From Deferribacter thermophilus (GTDB lineage: Bacteria > Chrysiogenota > Deferribacteres > Deferribacterales > Deferribacteraceae): 64,000 nucleotides of DNA. Location: NCBI RefSeq assembly GCF_049472675.1, contig NZ_JAPNXM010000006.1, positions 1-64,000 of the forward strand, in the 5' to 3' direction. How positions within the stretch are numbered: position 1 is the stretch's first letter; the number at the start of each line of letters is the position of its first letter. The translations under genes were made by a program, and so were the position numbers. The notes beneath the pieces are model-generated. The model was not told the origin of the DNA, did not search any database, and saw nothing but the letters and a program-made list of their open reading frames with translations. Below are positions 43,867 through 52,868 of the stretch, piece by piece.

Positions 43867-46650
43867 ATGGCAGCTAATAAAGTGAAAAAAGTGATTAAAA
43901 GTTCTGAAATTGAATCAGCAAAATTTGGTATTAATACGCAAATAGGAAGAAGAACATTTTTAAAACTTTCTGCGGCAACTGCAGCTTTTGCAAGTATGTC
44001 TTTATCCCCAACTTTTGTTAAAAAGGCAAACGCATCAAGCAAACCATATCCAAACTCAAAAATTGTTAGGACAATTTGTACCCATTGTGCTGTGGGTTGC
44101 GGGATTTATGCTGAAGTTCAAAATGGTGTATGGGTAAGACAGGAAATAGCTCAAGATCATCCTATTTCAAGGGGCGGGCACTGTTGTAAAGGTGCCGGTG
44201 CAATAGATATGGTAACAAGCCCAAAAAGGTTAAAATATCCATTAAAAAAGGTCAATGGAAAGTGGCAGAAAATAAGCTGGGAACAAGCTTTGGATGAAGT
44301 ATCAAAAAAACTGCTCGATATTCGTGAAAAAGATGGCCCTGATGCAGTCATGTGGATTGGGAGTGCAAAAGTATCAAATGAAATGGCTTATTTGCAGAGA
44401 AAACTTGCTGCATTTTGGGGGACAAACAATATAGATCACCAGGCAAGAATTTGTCACTCCACAACTGTTGCAGGTGTAGCAAACACCTGGGGTTATGGTG
44501 CAATGACAAACAGTATCAATGATATTAGGCACTCAAAATGTGTATTCTTTATAGGTTCAAATGCTGCAGAAGCTCACCCTATAGCAATGCAACATATTTT
44601 ATATGCAAAAGAGGTTAATAACGCCCCAATTATAGTGGTTGATCCGAGATTTACGAAGACAGCTGCAAAAGCTACCGATTATGTAAGAATTCGTTCTGGT
44701 ACAGATACAGCTTTTGTTATGGGTTTGATAAATGTAATTATTCAAAATGATTGGTATGACAAAGAATTTGTTAGAACTCGTGTTGCTGGTTTTGAAGAGT
44801 TAAAAGAGGTAGCAAAAAACTATACTCCTGAAGAGGTGGAGAGGATTACAGGTGTTCCTGCAAAAGAAGTGGTTAGAATTGCAAAACTACTTGCAGATAA
44901 TAGACCTGGCACTGTTATCTGGTGTATGGGTGGTACTCAGCACTCTATTGGTAGCAGCAATACTAGAGCTTACTGTATTTTGCAGCTTGTGCTTGGAAAT
45001 ATGGGAAAATCTGGCGGCGGTACAAATATATTAAGAGGACACGATAATGTTCAGGGGGCAACAGATATGGGTGTTTTATCCCACACTTTGCCAGCTTATT
45101 ACGGTCTTGCAAAAGGGTCATGGCAGCACTGGTGCCGAGTTTGGGATGTAGAGTATGACTGGATCAAGTCAAGATTTAAAGATGAAAGCTACATGTCAAA
45201 AAACGGTTTTACACTAAGTAGATGGTATGAAGGAGTAATTCAGGAAGACGAAATTACTCAATACTCACCACTAAAGGCAGTAGTTTTTTGGGGTTGCTCA
45301 TCAAACTCTCAGTCTCAGTATCATAAACTTAAAAAAGCGCTCGATATGCTCGATTTAGTTGTTATAATCGATCCATTCCCTACTATGACAGCAGCTGCTT
45401 GCGATAAAGATAACGTCTATCTTTTGCCATCATCAAGCCAGTATGAGACATCTGGGAGTGTTACAAATACCCAGCGTGGAATTCAATGGAGATACAAAGT
45501 AGTAGATCCTGTGCATGAATGTAAAGATGATTATACTATTATGCAAGAGCTTGTAAAAAGGTTTGGCTTTTATGACAAATTCTTTAAAAATATCAAGAAA
45601 ATACCAGAAGATATAACAAGAGAAATTAATAAGGGTTCTCTCACCATTGGTTATAATGGTCAAACTCCAGAAAGGATTAAAAAGCATACAGATTATTGGC
45701 ATACTTTTGATGTAAATACATTGCAGGCAAAAGGTGGGCCTTGTGATGGTGAGTACTATGGTTTGCCATGGCCTTGCTGGACTACTGAGCATCCAGGTAC
45801 CCCAATTCTATATGATATATCAAAACCTGTTGCAAAAGGTGGTTTACCTTTTAGAGCAAGATTTGGCACAGAATATAAATATCCAAATGGCAAAGTGGAA
45901 AATCTTCTTGCTGCTGATGGTGTGGCGAATCCTGGTAGTGAGGTAAATGGTGGTTATCCAGAGTTTAAAGGTATTGTTCCAGGTACCAACTGGAAAACTG
46001 ATTTAAGCCAAAAAACTATAAAGGAAGCTATAAAACGTGGTATGGCACCATTTGGAAATGCAAGAGCAAGATGTTATGTATGGAATTTCCCTGATCCAAT
46101 ACCTGTTCATAGAGAGCCGCTTCATTCTCCTGATCCAGAAATGATTAAAAAATATCCTACTTATGATGACAAACCTGATCATTACAGAGTTTATACGAAG
46201 TATAAGAGCGAGCAGAAACTTGATTGGGTTAAAAAATATCCTTTAATCCTTACAACTGGTAGACTTGTTGAGTACATGGGTGGTGGTGCTGAAACAAGGA
46301 GTAATAAATATTTAGCTGAACTTCAACCAGAGATGTTTGCTGAAATAAATATCAAAACAGCTAACGATTATGGCATTAGAGATGGGGATATGATCTGGAT
46401 TGAATCACCTAATGGAGGTAAAATAAAAGTTAAGGCAAAAGTTTCAGAAAGAGTTGATGATAAAACAATTTTCTTACCATTCCATTTTGGTGGATTTTTC
46501 ATGGGTGATAGTTGGGCAGGAAAATATCCTGAAGGAACAACTCCTTATGTTTTAGGTGAAGCTGCAAATGTTGTTACAAACTATGGATATGATATTGTTA
46601 CTCAAATGCAGGAGACCAAAACAGGTCTTTGTCGTATAACAAAAGCTTAA
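43867..46650 (+). CDS. fdhA: Formate dehydrogenase catalytic subunit (Cys type, Tat exported)
   Basis: Molybdenum/tungsten bis-MGD enzyme oxidising formate to CO2 in the periplasm (927 aa). Tat signal GRRTFLKLS at 27-35; 4Fe-4S ligands C71, C74, C78 and C106 or C107. The active-site residue is C196 in HQARICHSTTVAG, where many homologues use selenocysteine; no UGA is present. The C-terminal MGD domain includes RLVEYMGGGAETRSNKYLAELQPE. An FdhB gene follows after 12 nt. Confidence 0.95.
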   Translation: MAANKVKKVIKSSEIESAKFGINTQIGRRTFLKLSAATAAFASMSLSPTFVKKANASSKPYPNSKIVRTICTHCAVGCGIYAEVQNGVWVRQEIAQDHPISRGGHCCKGAGAIDMVTSPKRLKYPLKKVNGKWQKISWEQALDEVSKKLLDIREKDGPDAVMWIGSAKVSNEMAYLQRKLAAFWGTNNIDHQARICHSTTVAGVANTWGYGAMTNSINDIRHSKCVFFIGSNAAEAHPIAMQHILYAKEVNNAPIIVVDPRFTKTAAKATDYVRIRSGTDTAFVMGLINVIIQNDWYDKEFVRTRVAGFEELKEVAKNYTPEEVERITGVPAKEVVRIAKLLADNRPGTVIWCMGGTQHSIGSSNTRAYCILQLVLGNMGKSGGGTNILRGHDNVQGATDMGVLSHTLPAYYGLAKGSWQHWCRVWDVEYDWIKSRFKDESYMSKNGFTLSRWYEGVIQEDEITQYSPLKAVVFWGCSSNSQSQYHKLKKALDMLDLVVIIDPFPTMTAAACDKDNVYLLPSSSQYETSGSVTNTQRGIQWRYKVVDPVHECKDDYTIMQELVKRFGFYDKFFKNIKKIPEDITREINKGSLTIGYNGQTPERIKKHTDYWHTFDVNTLQAKGGPCDGEYYGLPWPCWTTEHPGTPILYDISKPVAKGGLPFRARFGTEYKYPNGKVENLLAADGVANPGSEVNGGYPEFKGIVPGTNWKTDLSQKTIKEAIKRGMAPFGNARARCYVWNFPDPIPVHREPLHSPDPEMIKKYPTYDDKPDHYRVYTKYKSEQKLDWVKKYPLILTTGRLVEYMGGGAETRSNKYLAELQPEMFAEINIKTANDYGIRDGDMIWIESPNGGKIKVKAKVSERVDDKTIFLPFHFGGFFMGDSWAGKYPEGTTPYVLGEAANVVTNYGYDIVTQMQETKTGLCRITKA

Positions 46651-46662
46651 TGGAGGAATGTT

Positions 46663-47250
46663 ATGGGTAGAATGAGATTTTTATGTGATGTAGATAGATG
46701 TATAGATTGTAACGGTTGTGTTGTAGCATGTAAAGAAGGGCATCATGTCCCAGTGGGTATAAACCGTAGAAGGGTTATTACTATAAATGAAGGGAAACCA
46801 GGCGAAAAAAGTATTTCTGTAGCCTGTATGCACTGCTCTGATGCTCCATGTATTGCTGTTTGCCCTGTTGATGCGCTTTATCAGAGAGAAGATGGAATTG
46901 TGCTTGTAAATAAAGATGTTTGTATAGGTTGCGGTTACTGTTTCTTTGCATGCCCATTTGGTGCTCCACAGTTTCCAAAAGGGAATTATTTTGGTGCAAG
47001 AGGTGTAATGGACAAATGTACATTCTGTGCAGGTGGGCCAGCAGAAACATTTAGCGATAAGGAAAAAAGACTTTATGGACAAAATAGAATTGCAGAGGGT
47101 AAAGTGCCTCTTTGTGCAGGTATGTGTGCCACAAAAGCACTTCTTGCTGGTGATGCTGATAAAGTCGCAAATATTTACAGAGAGAGGGTATTTCGCAGAG
47201 GTTCTGGAGCAAACGCTTGGGGATGGGATAAAGCGTACAATAGAAAATAG
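46663..47250 (+). CDS. fdhB: Formate dehydrogenase iron-sulfur subunit
   Basis: A 195-aa four-cluster ferredoxin subunit transferring electrons from FdhA to the cytochrome b subunit. Motifs CIDCNGCVVACKEGH, CMHCSDAPCIAVCP, CIGCGYCFFACPFGAP and CTFC..CAGMC give 16 Cys for four 4Fe-4S clusters. It has no signal, so it should be exported by hitch-hiking with FdhA. A weak terminator hairpin separates it from the membrane subunit. Confidence 0.94.
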   Translation: MGRMRFLCDVDRCIDCNGCVVACKEGHHVPVGINRRRVITINEGKPGEKSISVACMHCSDAPCIAVCPVDALYQREDGIVLVNKDVCIGCGYCFFACPFGAPQFPKGNYFGARGVMDKCTFCAGGPAETFSDKEKRLYGQNRIAEGKVPLCAGMCATKALLAGDADKVANIYRERVFRRGSGANAWGWDKAYNRK

Positions 47251-47271
47251 GGGGTAATATCCCCTTTTTTT
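47250..47271 (+). terminator. Intercistronic terminator-like hairpin between fdhB and fdhC
   Basis: GGGG-TAATAT-CCCC followed by seven T, beginning at the fdhB stop. The stem is short, so it is more likely a partial attenuator than a full stop. Confidence 0.55.
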
Positions 47272-47286
47272 ATAAAGGGTGACAAA

Positions 47287-48192
47287 ATGTCAAAAAGAAT
47301 ATTTTTGTCTTTAATAATGTTAGTTTTAATAACAGTTTATGCTTATCCATATTTTTACTCTTATGAAAAATACGATTTGAAAAATATTGAGAGCTACAAC
47401 ACAGTATTATTAACTGATTCTTATAAACAGATATCAAAAGAGTTTACGAAGGATTGGAAAAATTATGGCAAAACATTTTTAGTTTTACAAAAAAACTATG
47501 TGAAAAAGATTTATATTTTAATATTAATTTTAATCCCTTTAATTTTTCTTCTGCATTACATAATAATTGGTCCAAAAAGGTTTTCACATGATGGTGAAAA
47601 GTTTCTGATTTTTAATGTATTAAATAGATTAGTTCATTGGATAACTGCTGCAGCTTTTACTATTTTGGTTATTTCTGGACTCGTTATGTTGTTTGGAAAA
47701 TATTTTGGTGGTGGCTCTTTTGTGAGGTTTTTTAGATATTTACATGCTCCAGCGGCATTTATTTTTACACCCTTTGCAATTGTTATGTTTTTGATGTGGG
47801 TAAAGGATATGATAATTGCTCCAGGGGATATAAAATGGATTATTAAGTTTGGGGGGTATCTCAGTAAAAAACTTGATAATATAATGCCAGTAGGGAAATT
47901 TAATCCAGGACAAAAAAGCTGGTTTTGGCTTGCTACCATGGGTGGTATGATAATGATGTTTACTGGATATTTTCTATATAGTTTTGATACAGATGTTAAT
48001 AATTTGAGAATATACGCTCTTATTCACAATTTTCTTGGGATGTTGCTTTTGATAATGTTTTTGGTTCATCTTTATATGTCGCTTTTTGCAATCAAAGGAT
48101 CATTAAAATCTATGATTACAGGATACAAACATGAGGATGAATTGAAATATATGCACAACCGCTATTATGTCAAGGTTAAGGGCGGCAAATAG
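47287..48192 (+). CDS. fdhC: Formate dehydrogenase cytochrome b subunit
   Basis: A 301-aa membrane subunit passing electrons to quinone. The core (about 95-285) has four TM helices with haem-ligand His in VLNRLVHWITAAAF and LRIYALIHNFLGMLLLIMFLVHLYMSLF. An N-terminal extension contains an extra TM pair (about 5-22 and 75-95) with a periplasmic loop, as found in epsilon-proteobacterial and Deferribacteres-type FdhC. It completes the fdhABC operon. Confidence 0.92.
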   Translation: MSKRIFLSLIMLVLITVYAYPYFYSYEKYDLKNIESYNTVLLTDSYKQISKEFTKDWKNYGKTFLVLQKNYVKKIYILILILIPLIFLLHYIIIGPKRFSHDGEKFLIFNVLNRLVHWITAAAFTILVISGLVMLFGKYFGGGSFVRFFRYLHAPAAFIFTPFAIVMFLMWVKDMIIAPGDIKWIIKFGGYLSKKLDNIMPVGKFNPGQKSWFWLATMGGMIMMFTGYFLYSFDTDVNNLRIYALIHNFLGMLLLIMFLVHLYMSLFAIKGSLKSMITGYKHEDELKYMHNRYYVKVKGGK

Positions 48193-48222
48193 GTTTTTTC
48201 CTATTTGCTGTCTTTATTTTTT
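48185..48222. terminator. Terminator after fdhC (bidirectional)
   Basis: A 9-bp perfect stem GCAAATAGG / CCTATTTGC (48185-48193 and 48200-48208) with a six-T loop, followed by a T-rich tail. It lies between the convergent fdhC and tautomerase genes and overlaps the tautomerase stop region. Confidence 0.75.
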
Positions 48223-48401
48223 TCTGAAATTAATTTTCCTCCGACACTGACATTTTCAGGGCTATTTTCTTTTATTAGGATAATGATTGATTCTTCTGGC
48301 AAGTTAAAATATTTTGAAGCAGCCTCTGTGACTGTTTTTACAAATTCTTTTCTTTTTTCTAAATCATTAATTTTTGGGCCTTCTGCTGTAATAATTGGCA
48401 T
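48201..48401 (-). CDS. 4-oxalocrotonate tautomerase family protein
   Basis: A 66-aa protein starting MPIITAEGP; Pro2 becomes the catalytic N-terminal Pro1 after Met removal. The length and the pattern KRKEFVKTVTEAASKYFNLPEESIIILIKENSPENVSVGG match the 4-OT/DmpI family of small tautomerases. GAGGTG lies upstream. No aromatic degradation genes are near, so the substrate is unknown. Confidence 0.88.
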   Translation of the reverse strand: MPIITAEGPKINDLEKRKEFVKTVTEAASKYFNLPEESIIILIKENSPENVSVGGKLISEKNKDSK

Positions 48402-48499
48402 TATTCACCTCATAAATTAGTACAAAACTTTCAAAAAGTTTAATTTATATTTTTTGTTAACTCAAGTAAATTTTTACATATACAATTTTTACTTCAACA

Positions 48500-48974
48500 T
48501 AGTGCAACTAATTTTGTGTAAGCTTTTTATCCTCCTGTAATCTACCATATTTTTCAGCCCTTTTATTTTTCAATACTGCTAAAAAATAATCCCAATGTCT
48601 CATCTTTCATGATTTGTAACTACCATTCCTCTATAATATTACTAAAAATAATACCTTCCCTAACGCTTTCTTATCATAAAAAAACTCTATAACTTTCGTC
48701 CTCCTTTTAACCTCTTTATAAGGCCTCATTAAAGCTGGATATTTCAAATATGTCATTAATTCTTAAATTTCTCCAAGCTTTTCTAAAAAACTAACACATT
48801 GTTCCGACATAAATTCCATAAAAATTTCTCGAATATCCTTCCTTTTTTCAAATAATTCAGCTAAATTATAATTATTCATTGGGGTATACTTCCTTTTTCT
48901 GTTTTTTGTGTGCATTAGTAGATTACAGGAGGTATGCCTCTTTTTCAATTTTTACAAAAAATTCTTATACACTA
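48500..48974 (-). mobile_element. Internally deleted, decayed IS256-family element (475 bp)
   Basis: Both ends are inverted copies: TAGTGCAACTAATTTTGTG from 48500, and on the minus strand TAGTGTATAAGAATTTTTTG from 48974, with the internal pair CCTCCTGTAATCTAC at 48531-48545 and inverted at 48918-48932. Between them, on the minus strand, lie the N-terminus of a transposase (48879..48763, MNNYNLAELFEKRKDIREIF..) and part of its C-terminus (48756..48631). The catalytic middle is gone. This fills most of the gap between the tautomerase and the Mrp operon; no other gene is seen there. Confidence 0.7.
48631..48879 (-). pseudogene. Transposase relic, IS256/mutator type
   Basis: Two fragments in the same orientation. 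The first (48879..48763) is a 38-residue N-terminus ending in a stop. The second (48756..48631) reads MTYLKYPALMRPYKEVKRRT and KVIEFFYDKKALGKVLFLVIL, closely resembling the ...EVRRRTKVI..FPDEES... C-terminal region of mutator-type transposases. About 250 central residues including the DDE triad are missing, and further stops follow. Inactive. Confidence 0.68.
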
Positions 48975-49045
48975 CCTAATAATTTCTTGACAAAATATGT
49001 AGTTTACATATATATCAAAACATTGTTTCATATGAGGTGGGAAGG

Positions 49046-49519
49046 GTGTTTAGTTATATATTTAGTTTTATAGTGCTTCTTGGTTTTTGGATAGTTTTAT
49101 CTGGACATTTTCATACACTTTTAATAGTTCTTGCTCTTTTATCCTCTTTAATTGTAGTTTACTTAACTAATGATTTATTTTTCCCTAACAAAAAAGTTAA
49201 CATAAGATTACTGCTGAAAATATTTTTATATATACCTTTTCTTTTAAAAGAAATTATTTCATCTAATATTCAAGTCTTAAAAATAATTTTTAAAAAAGAT
49301 ATTAAAAATACGATTAGCCCTATTATGGTTGAATTCAAACCTAAAGTTAAGTCTGACATTGGGGTGACATTGCTTGGCAATTCAATAACACTTACACCAG
49401 GAACTGTTACAATATTTGCAAGCGATAAACAGTTTTTGGTTCATGCAGTAGATAAAGACTTTGAGTCGGGTATATATTCATTGCAAGAAAAGGTTAAAGA
49501 AGTAGAGAAAGTTGTATGA
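49046..49519 (+). CDS. mrpE: Mrp/Mbh antiporter subunit E
   Basis: A 157-aa membrane protein (GTG at 49046, preceded by GAGGTGGGAAGG) with two or three N-terminal TMs, then the MrpE domain SIGVTLLGNSITLTPGTVT-like stretch (about 108-125; here SDIGVTLLGNSITLTPGT). First gene of a ten-gene operon in Mbh order. MrpE is an assembly/stability subunit of the Na+/H+ antiporter. Confidence 0.9.
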   Translation: MFSYIFSFIVLLGFWIVLSGHFHTLLIVLALLSSLIVVYLTNDLFFPNKKVNIRLLLKIFLYIPFLLKEIISSNIQVLKIIFKKDIKNTISPIMVEFKPKVKSDIGVTLLGNSITLTPGTVTIFASDKQFLVHAVDKDFESGIYSLQEKVKEVEKVV

Positions 49520-49773
49520 TTTTTAAGTTAAGTATTATAATAGTACTAATTGCATCATTTACTGCTATTTACAGACTAGTAAAAGGGCCTACTTTTTATG
49601 ATAGAGTTTTAACAGTAAACCTAATAGGTACTAAAATCATTGTCCTTTTGGTACTGATAGATTTTTTATACAATAGACCAGAATTTGTTGATATTTCAAT
49701 TACATATGCCCTAATAAATTTTATTGGCACTATTGCTATTTTAAAACTTAAAGAAAAGGGGAAATTAGATTGA
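49516..49773 (+). CDS. mrpF: Mrp/Mbh antiporter subunit F
   Basis: An 85-aa three-TM protein with RLVKGPTFYDRVLTVNLIGTK (about 22-42), the conserved MrpF/PhaF signature including the R-x-x-x-G-P-x-x-x-D-R core. Coupled by ATGA to mrpE and by a 4-nt overlap to mrpG. Confidence 0.93.
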   Translation: MIFKLSIIIVLIASFTAIYRLVKGPTFYDRVLTVNLIGTKIIVLLVLIDFLYNRPEFVDISITYALINFIGTIAILKLKEKGKLD

Positions 49774-50078
49774 GCTTTATTACGGGTTTTTTTATTATTT
49801 TAGGCTCGTTGCTAATTTTGGTTTCAACAATTGGCCTTATCAGAATGCCAGATTTTTACACAAGAATACATGCTGCTGGCATAACAGATACTTTAGGTCA
49901 AATATTAATTATTTTTGGATTAATTCTTTATGAAGGATTTTCTCTTATATCTTTAAAATTAATTATTCTTGTTGCGTTTATATTTATTGCAAATCCAACA
50001 GCAACTCATGCGTTAGCTAGAGCTGCTTATATTAAAGGTGTAAAATTTTGGAGTAGACAAAGTGACAATTCTAATTGA
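49770..50078 (+). CDS. mrpG: Mrp/Mbh antiporter subunit G
   Basis: A 102-aa three-TM protein with IGLIRMPDFYTRIHAAGITDT (about 22-42) and NPTATHALARAAY, the MrpG/PhaG signatures. It starts with TTG overlapping the mrpF stop; TTG is accepted because the overlap and the family N-terminus fit. Confidence 0.93.
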   Translation: MSFITGFFIILGSLLILVSTIGLIRMPDFYTRIHAAGITDTLGQILIIFGLILYEGFSLISLKLIILVAFIFIANPTATHALARAAYIKGVKFWSRQSDNSN

Positions 50079-50592
50079 TATCGTTTTCTTAACATTTTTA
50101 ATTTTAGCAGCTTTTTTATCTATACATTTTAAAAACATGCTTAACTCTGTTATTGTTTTAGGTGCTTATTCTTTATATGTTGCGGTGCTATGGACTACTC
50201 TTAATGCTATTGATGTCGCTTTTACTGAAGCTGCAGTAGGAGCTGGGATAAGTACTGTACTATTTCTTGCGGTTTTTACAAAGGTAAAAAACGAAGATAG
50301 ATCATTCGTTAGAAAAGATAGAAAAATACTTGCAATTGGAATACTGTTTTTTGTAGGGTATCTTCTCATATTAAGTGTTACAGATATGCCAAAGTTTGGT
50401 GATCCAAACTGGGTTACAAATACATATCTTATTCCTGACTTTATTGCACGTGCTAAAATAGAAACAGGAGCTGATAATATTGTTACTGCCATTTTGGGAA
50501 GTTACAGGGGGTTTGATACTAATGGTGAAACAGCTGTTATATTTATAGCAGGTCTTTGCTCATATTTGATATTGAGTAGGGGTGAGAATTGA
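50062..50592 (+). CDS. MbhD/MbhE-like subunit (MrpA C-terminal part, DUF4040)
   Basis: A 176-aa membrane protein starting with GTG inside mrpG. Residues 1-75 are the MbhD/DUF4040 domain with NAIDVAFTEAAVGAGISTVLFL, and residues about 85-170 resemble MbhE, ending in GSYRGFDTNGETAVIFIAG. In classical Mrp complexes both domains are the C-terminal end of the large MrpA subunit; here they form a separate fused protein, as in membrane-bound hydrogenase modules. Confidence 0.88.
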   Translation: MTILIDIVFLTFLILAAFLSIHFKNMLNSVIVLGAYSLYVAVLWTTLNAIDVAFTEAAVGAGISTVLFLAVFTKVKNEDRSFVRKDRKILAIGILFFVGYLLILSVTDMPKFGDPNWVTNTYLIPDFIARAKIETGADNIVTAILGSYRGFDTNGETAVIFIAGLCSYLILSRGEN

Positions 50593-51011
50593 GAAGCGAT
50601 ACAATATTAAAAACTACTACGAGGATAATTGTTCCTTTTATCCTAATGTTTTCTTTATATGTTTTAGCTCATGGAGAAATTAGTCCTGGTGGAGGGTTCC
50701 AGGGTGGAGTAATATTTGCAGCAGGATTTATTTTGTATGCAATGGTATTTGGTATTGAGGAGTTTTATAAAATTATTAGTAAAAGAATGGTTATTTTCTT
50801 AACGGCACTTGGTGTTTCAATTTATACAGGTGTAGGTTTTATTACCATGCTAAATGGTGGTAAGTTTTTAGAATACGCAAAGTTGCCAGGACTTGATATG
50901 AAATCAGGTAACTCCATAGGTCTGCTTCTTATTGAAACAGGAGTGTTTATTACTGTATTTAGTGTAATGATATTATTATTTATAGAGGTAGCGAAAAAAA
51001 ATGATAGTTGA
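50589..51011 (+). CDS. mrpB: Mrp/Mbh antiporter subunit B
   Basis: A 140-aa four-TM MnhB-domain protein with the family's HGEISPGGGFQGGVIFAAGFIL segment (about 27-50) and LIETGVFITVFSVMILLF at the end. TTG start overlapping the preceding stop by 4 nt. Ends 11 nt inside mrpC. Confidence 0.93.
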   Translation: MRSDTILKTTTRIIVPFILMFSLYVLAHGEISPGGGFQGGVIFAAGFILYAMVFGIEEFYKIISKRMVIFLTALGVSIYTGVGFITMLNGGKFLEYAKLPGLDMKSGNSIGLLLIETGVFITVFSVMILLFIEVAKKNDS

Positions 51012-51363
51012 TTTTTTAATATACAAATACAATTATCTGGCAACCATCATACTCATATTGATAGGTCTTTATAGTGTTATAGTAAATGGCAACCTTTTAA
51101 AAAAGGTAATTGGTCTTAATATTCTTTCTACTTCTGTTATACTTTTTTATATTAGTATTTCAAAGGTAACAGATGGTGCAGCACCTATATACGCAGATGA
51201 TGTTATAAGATATGATAATCCCTTACCTCATGTTTTAATGCTTACAGCAATTGTGGTTGGAGTTGCAGTTACTGCTGTAGCTTTGTCTGTCGTTTTGAAG
51301 ATTAAAGAAACTTATGGAACTATAGAAGAAGATGAAATAATAGAGATAGATGAAAATGAATAA
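51001..51363 (+). CDS. mrpC: Mrp/Mbh antiporter subunit C (NuoK-like)
   Basis: A 120-aa three-TM protein homologous to NuoK: LIGLYSVIVNGNLLKKVIGLNILSTSVILFYIS, then DDVIRYDNPLPHVLMLTAIVVGVAVTAVALS. The TAIVVGVAVTA motif with acidic neighbours is diagnostic of MrpC. The C-terminal tail is strongly acidic. Confidence 0.93.
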   Translation: MIVDFLIYKYNYLATIILILIGLYSVIVNGNLLKKVIGLNILSTSVILFYISISKVTDGAAPIYADDVIRYDNPLPHVLMLTAIVVGVAVTAVALSVVLKIKETYGTIEEDEIIEIDENE

Positions 51364-51380
51364 AATATGGTGAAAAATAA

Positions 51381-52868
51381 ATGAATTTGGAAATGAATTT
51401 ACCAGCACTTGTTGTTGTTTTTCCTTTTTTTAGTGCAATGCTGATGGTTGCTATAGGTGTATTTTATAAAAAAATAGTTCAAACAATGTTTCAAGTAACT
51501 GCACTTATAACTGCATATTTTTCAATTTTGTTATTAATTAAAGTTTATGAAAGTGGCCCTATTAGGTATTTTTTTGGTAATTGGGTACCACCTGTTGGAA
51601 TAGAATATTATGTAGACTATACGAATGTTTTGTTTATTACCATAATAGCGGTTCTTTTATTTGTAATGAGTATATATTTTCCAAATAGTGTTAAAAAAGA
51701 AATTCCAGAATCAAAGCAATATATCTTTTACTCAGTCACAATGCTATTTGCATCAGGACTTTTAGGGATAACCATTACTGGTGACTTATTTAACATTTAC
51801 GTCTTTACAGAAATTTCATCAATTACCGCATATGCTCTTATCGCAATAGGTGGTACAAAAAGATCCTACAGGGCAAGTTTTAATTATTTGATACTTGGTA
51901 CAATTGGAGCTACTTTCATAGTTCTTGGTATAGGCTATCTCTATATGGCAACAGGGACACTGAACCTTTTAGATATGCAACAAAGACTTGTACCTATGTA
52001 TAACTCTAAAATCGTTATAGTTGGTTCAGTTTTTATAATTGTAGGTTTAAGTATGAAGATGGCTCTTTTTCCCCTTCATACATGGTTGCCAGGTGCTTAT
52101 ACTCACTCTCCGTCAACTATTAGTGCTTTTATGTCTGCTACCAGCACCAAAGTGATGGCGTATTTACTTATCAGATTTTTTTATACCATACTCACTCCTA
52201 ACTTTGTCGCAAAAACATTGCCCTTAACTGAAGTATTATTTTATATTTCTCTTATTGCTATTTTAGCAGGCTCTTTTTTAGCTCTAGGACAAAAAGATTT
52301 AAAAATGATGTTTGCATACTCATCTATTGGTCAAATTGGGTATATTGTTTTCGGTACAACTTTAATAAATAAATATGGGCTTATTGGCTCTATGTATCAC
52401 TTTCTTTCCCATGCTGTGGTTAAAGGTGGGCTTTTCCTTGTTGCAGGTATTATATTTTATTTTACAACTTGCACTAAGATTGAAAATCTAAATGGACTTT
52501 TTAAGAGGATGCCATTTACTTCATTTGCTTTTCTTATTTTTGCATTATCTATGGTAGGTATACCTATTACATCTGGATTTATCAGCAAGTGGTATCTTGT
52601 TTTAGGTGCAATAAATTCTGGCAAGTGGTTGGGAGTAATAGTTATTTTAATAAGTTCCCTATTAACAGCTATTTATTTTTGGAGAATTGTTGATAGAATC
52701 TTTTTTATCAACTCCGATGATAAGGTAAACAGGGTTAAAGAGCCTTTGAGCATGTTGATACCAACATATACACTTGTAGCTATAACTCTATATTTTGGAA
52801 TATTTCCTGTAAAACTTATTAGATATACTGAAATAGCAGCAAACTTCCTTATGGAGACAATTAAATGA
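51381..52868 (+). CDS. mrpD: Mrp antiporter subunit D, proton-conducting
   Basis: A 495-aa protein with about 14 TM helices of the NuoL/M/N-MrpA/D family. The channel Glu lies in FNIYVFTEISSITAYALIA (about residue 138) and the key Lys in LSMKMALFPLHTWLPGAYTHSPS. QKDLKMMFAYSSIGQIGYI supplies the second half-channel. In position and sequence it is the MrpD/MbhH equivalent. Its stop overlaps the next antiporter gene by 4 nt. Confidence 0.92.
   Translation: MNLEMNLPALVVVFPFFSAMLMVAIGVFYKKIVQTMFQVTALITAYFSILLLIKVYESGPIRYFFGNWVPPVGIEYYVDYTNVLFITIIAVLLFVMSIYFPNSVKKEIPESKQYIFYSVTMLFASGLLGITITGDLFNIYVFTEISSITAYALIAIGGTKRSYRASFNYLILGTIGATFIVLGIGYLYMATGTLNLLDMQQRLVPMYNSKIVIVGSVFIIVGLSMKMALFPLHTWLPGAYTHSPSTISAFMSATSTKVMAYLLIRFFYTILTPNFVAKTLPLTEVLFYISLIAILAGSFLALGQKDLKMMFAYSSIGQIGYIVFGTTLINKYGLIGSMYHFLSHAVVKGGLFLVAGIIFYFTTCTKIENLNGLFKRMPFTSFAFLIFALSMVGIPITSGFISKWYLVLGAINSGKWLGVIVILISSLLTAIYFWRIVDRIFFINSDDKVNRVKEPLSMLIPTYTLVAITLYFGIFPVKLIRYTEIAANFLMETIK

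Noticed and set aside
45433..45792. Open frame antisense to fdhA
   Set aside because: Lies wholly within the catalytic subunit gene and looks like a codon shadow.
43867..46650. Selenocysteine formate dehydrogenase
   Set aside because: The active-site position is an ordinary Cys codon (C196) and no internal in-frame TGA occurs.
46681..47082. Long open frame antisense to fdhB
   Set aside because: Cys/Thr-rich shadow of a strongly conserved gene, without ribosome binding site or known family.
47250..47271. Riboswitch between fdhB and fdhC
   Set aside because: The gap is only 36 nt and is explained by a short terminator-like hairpin.
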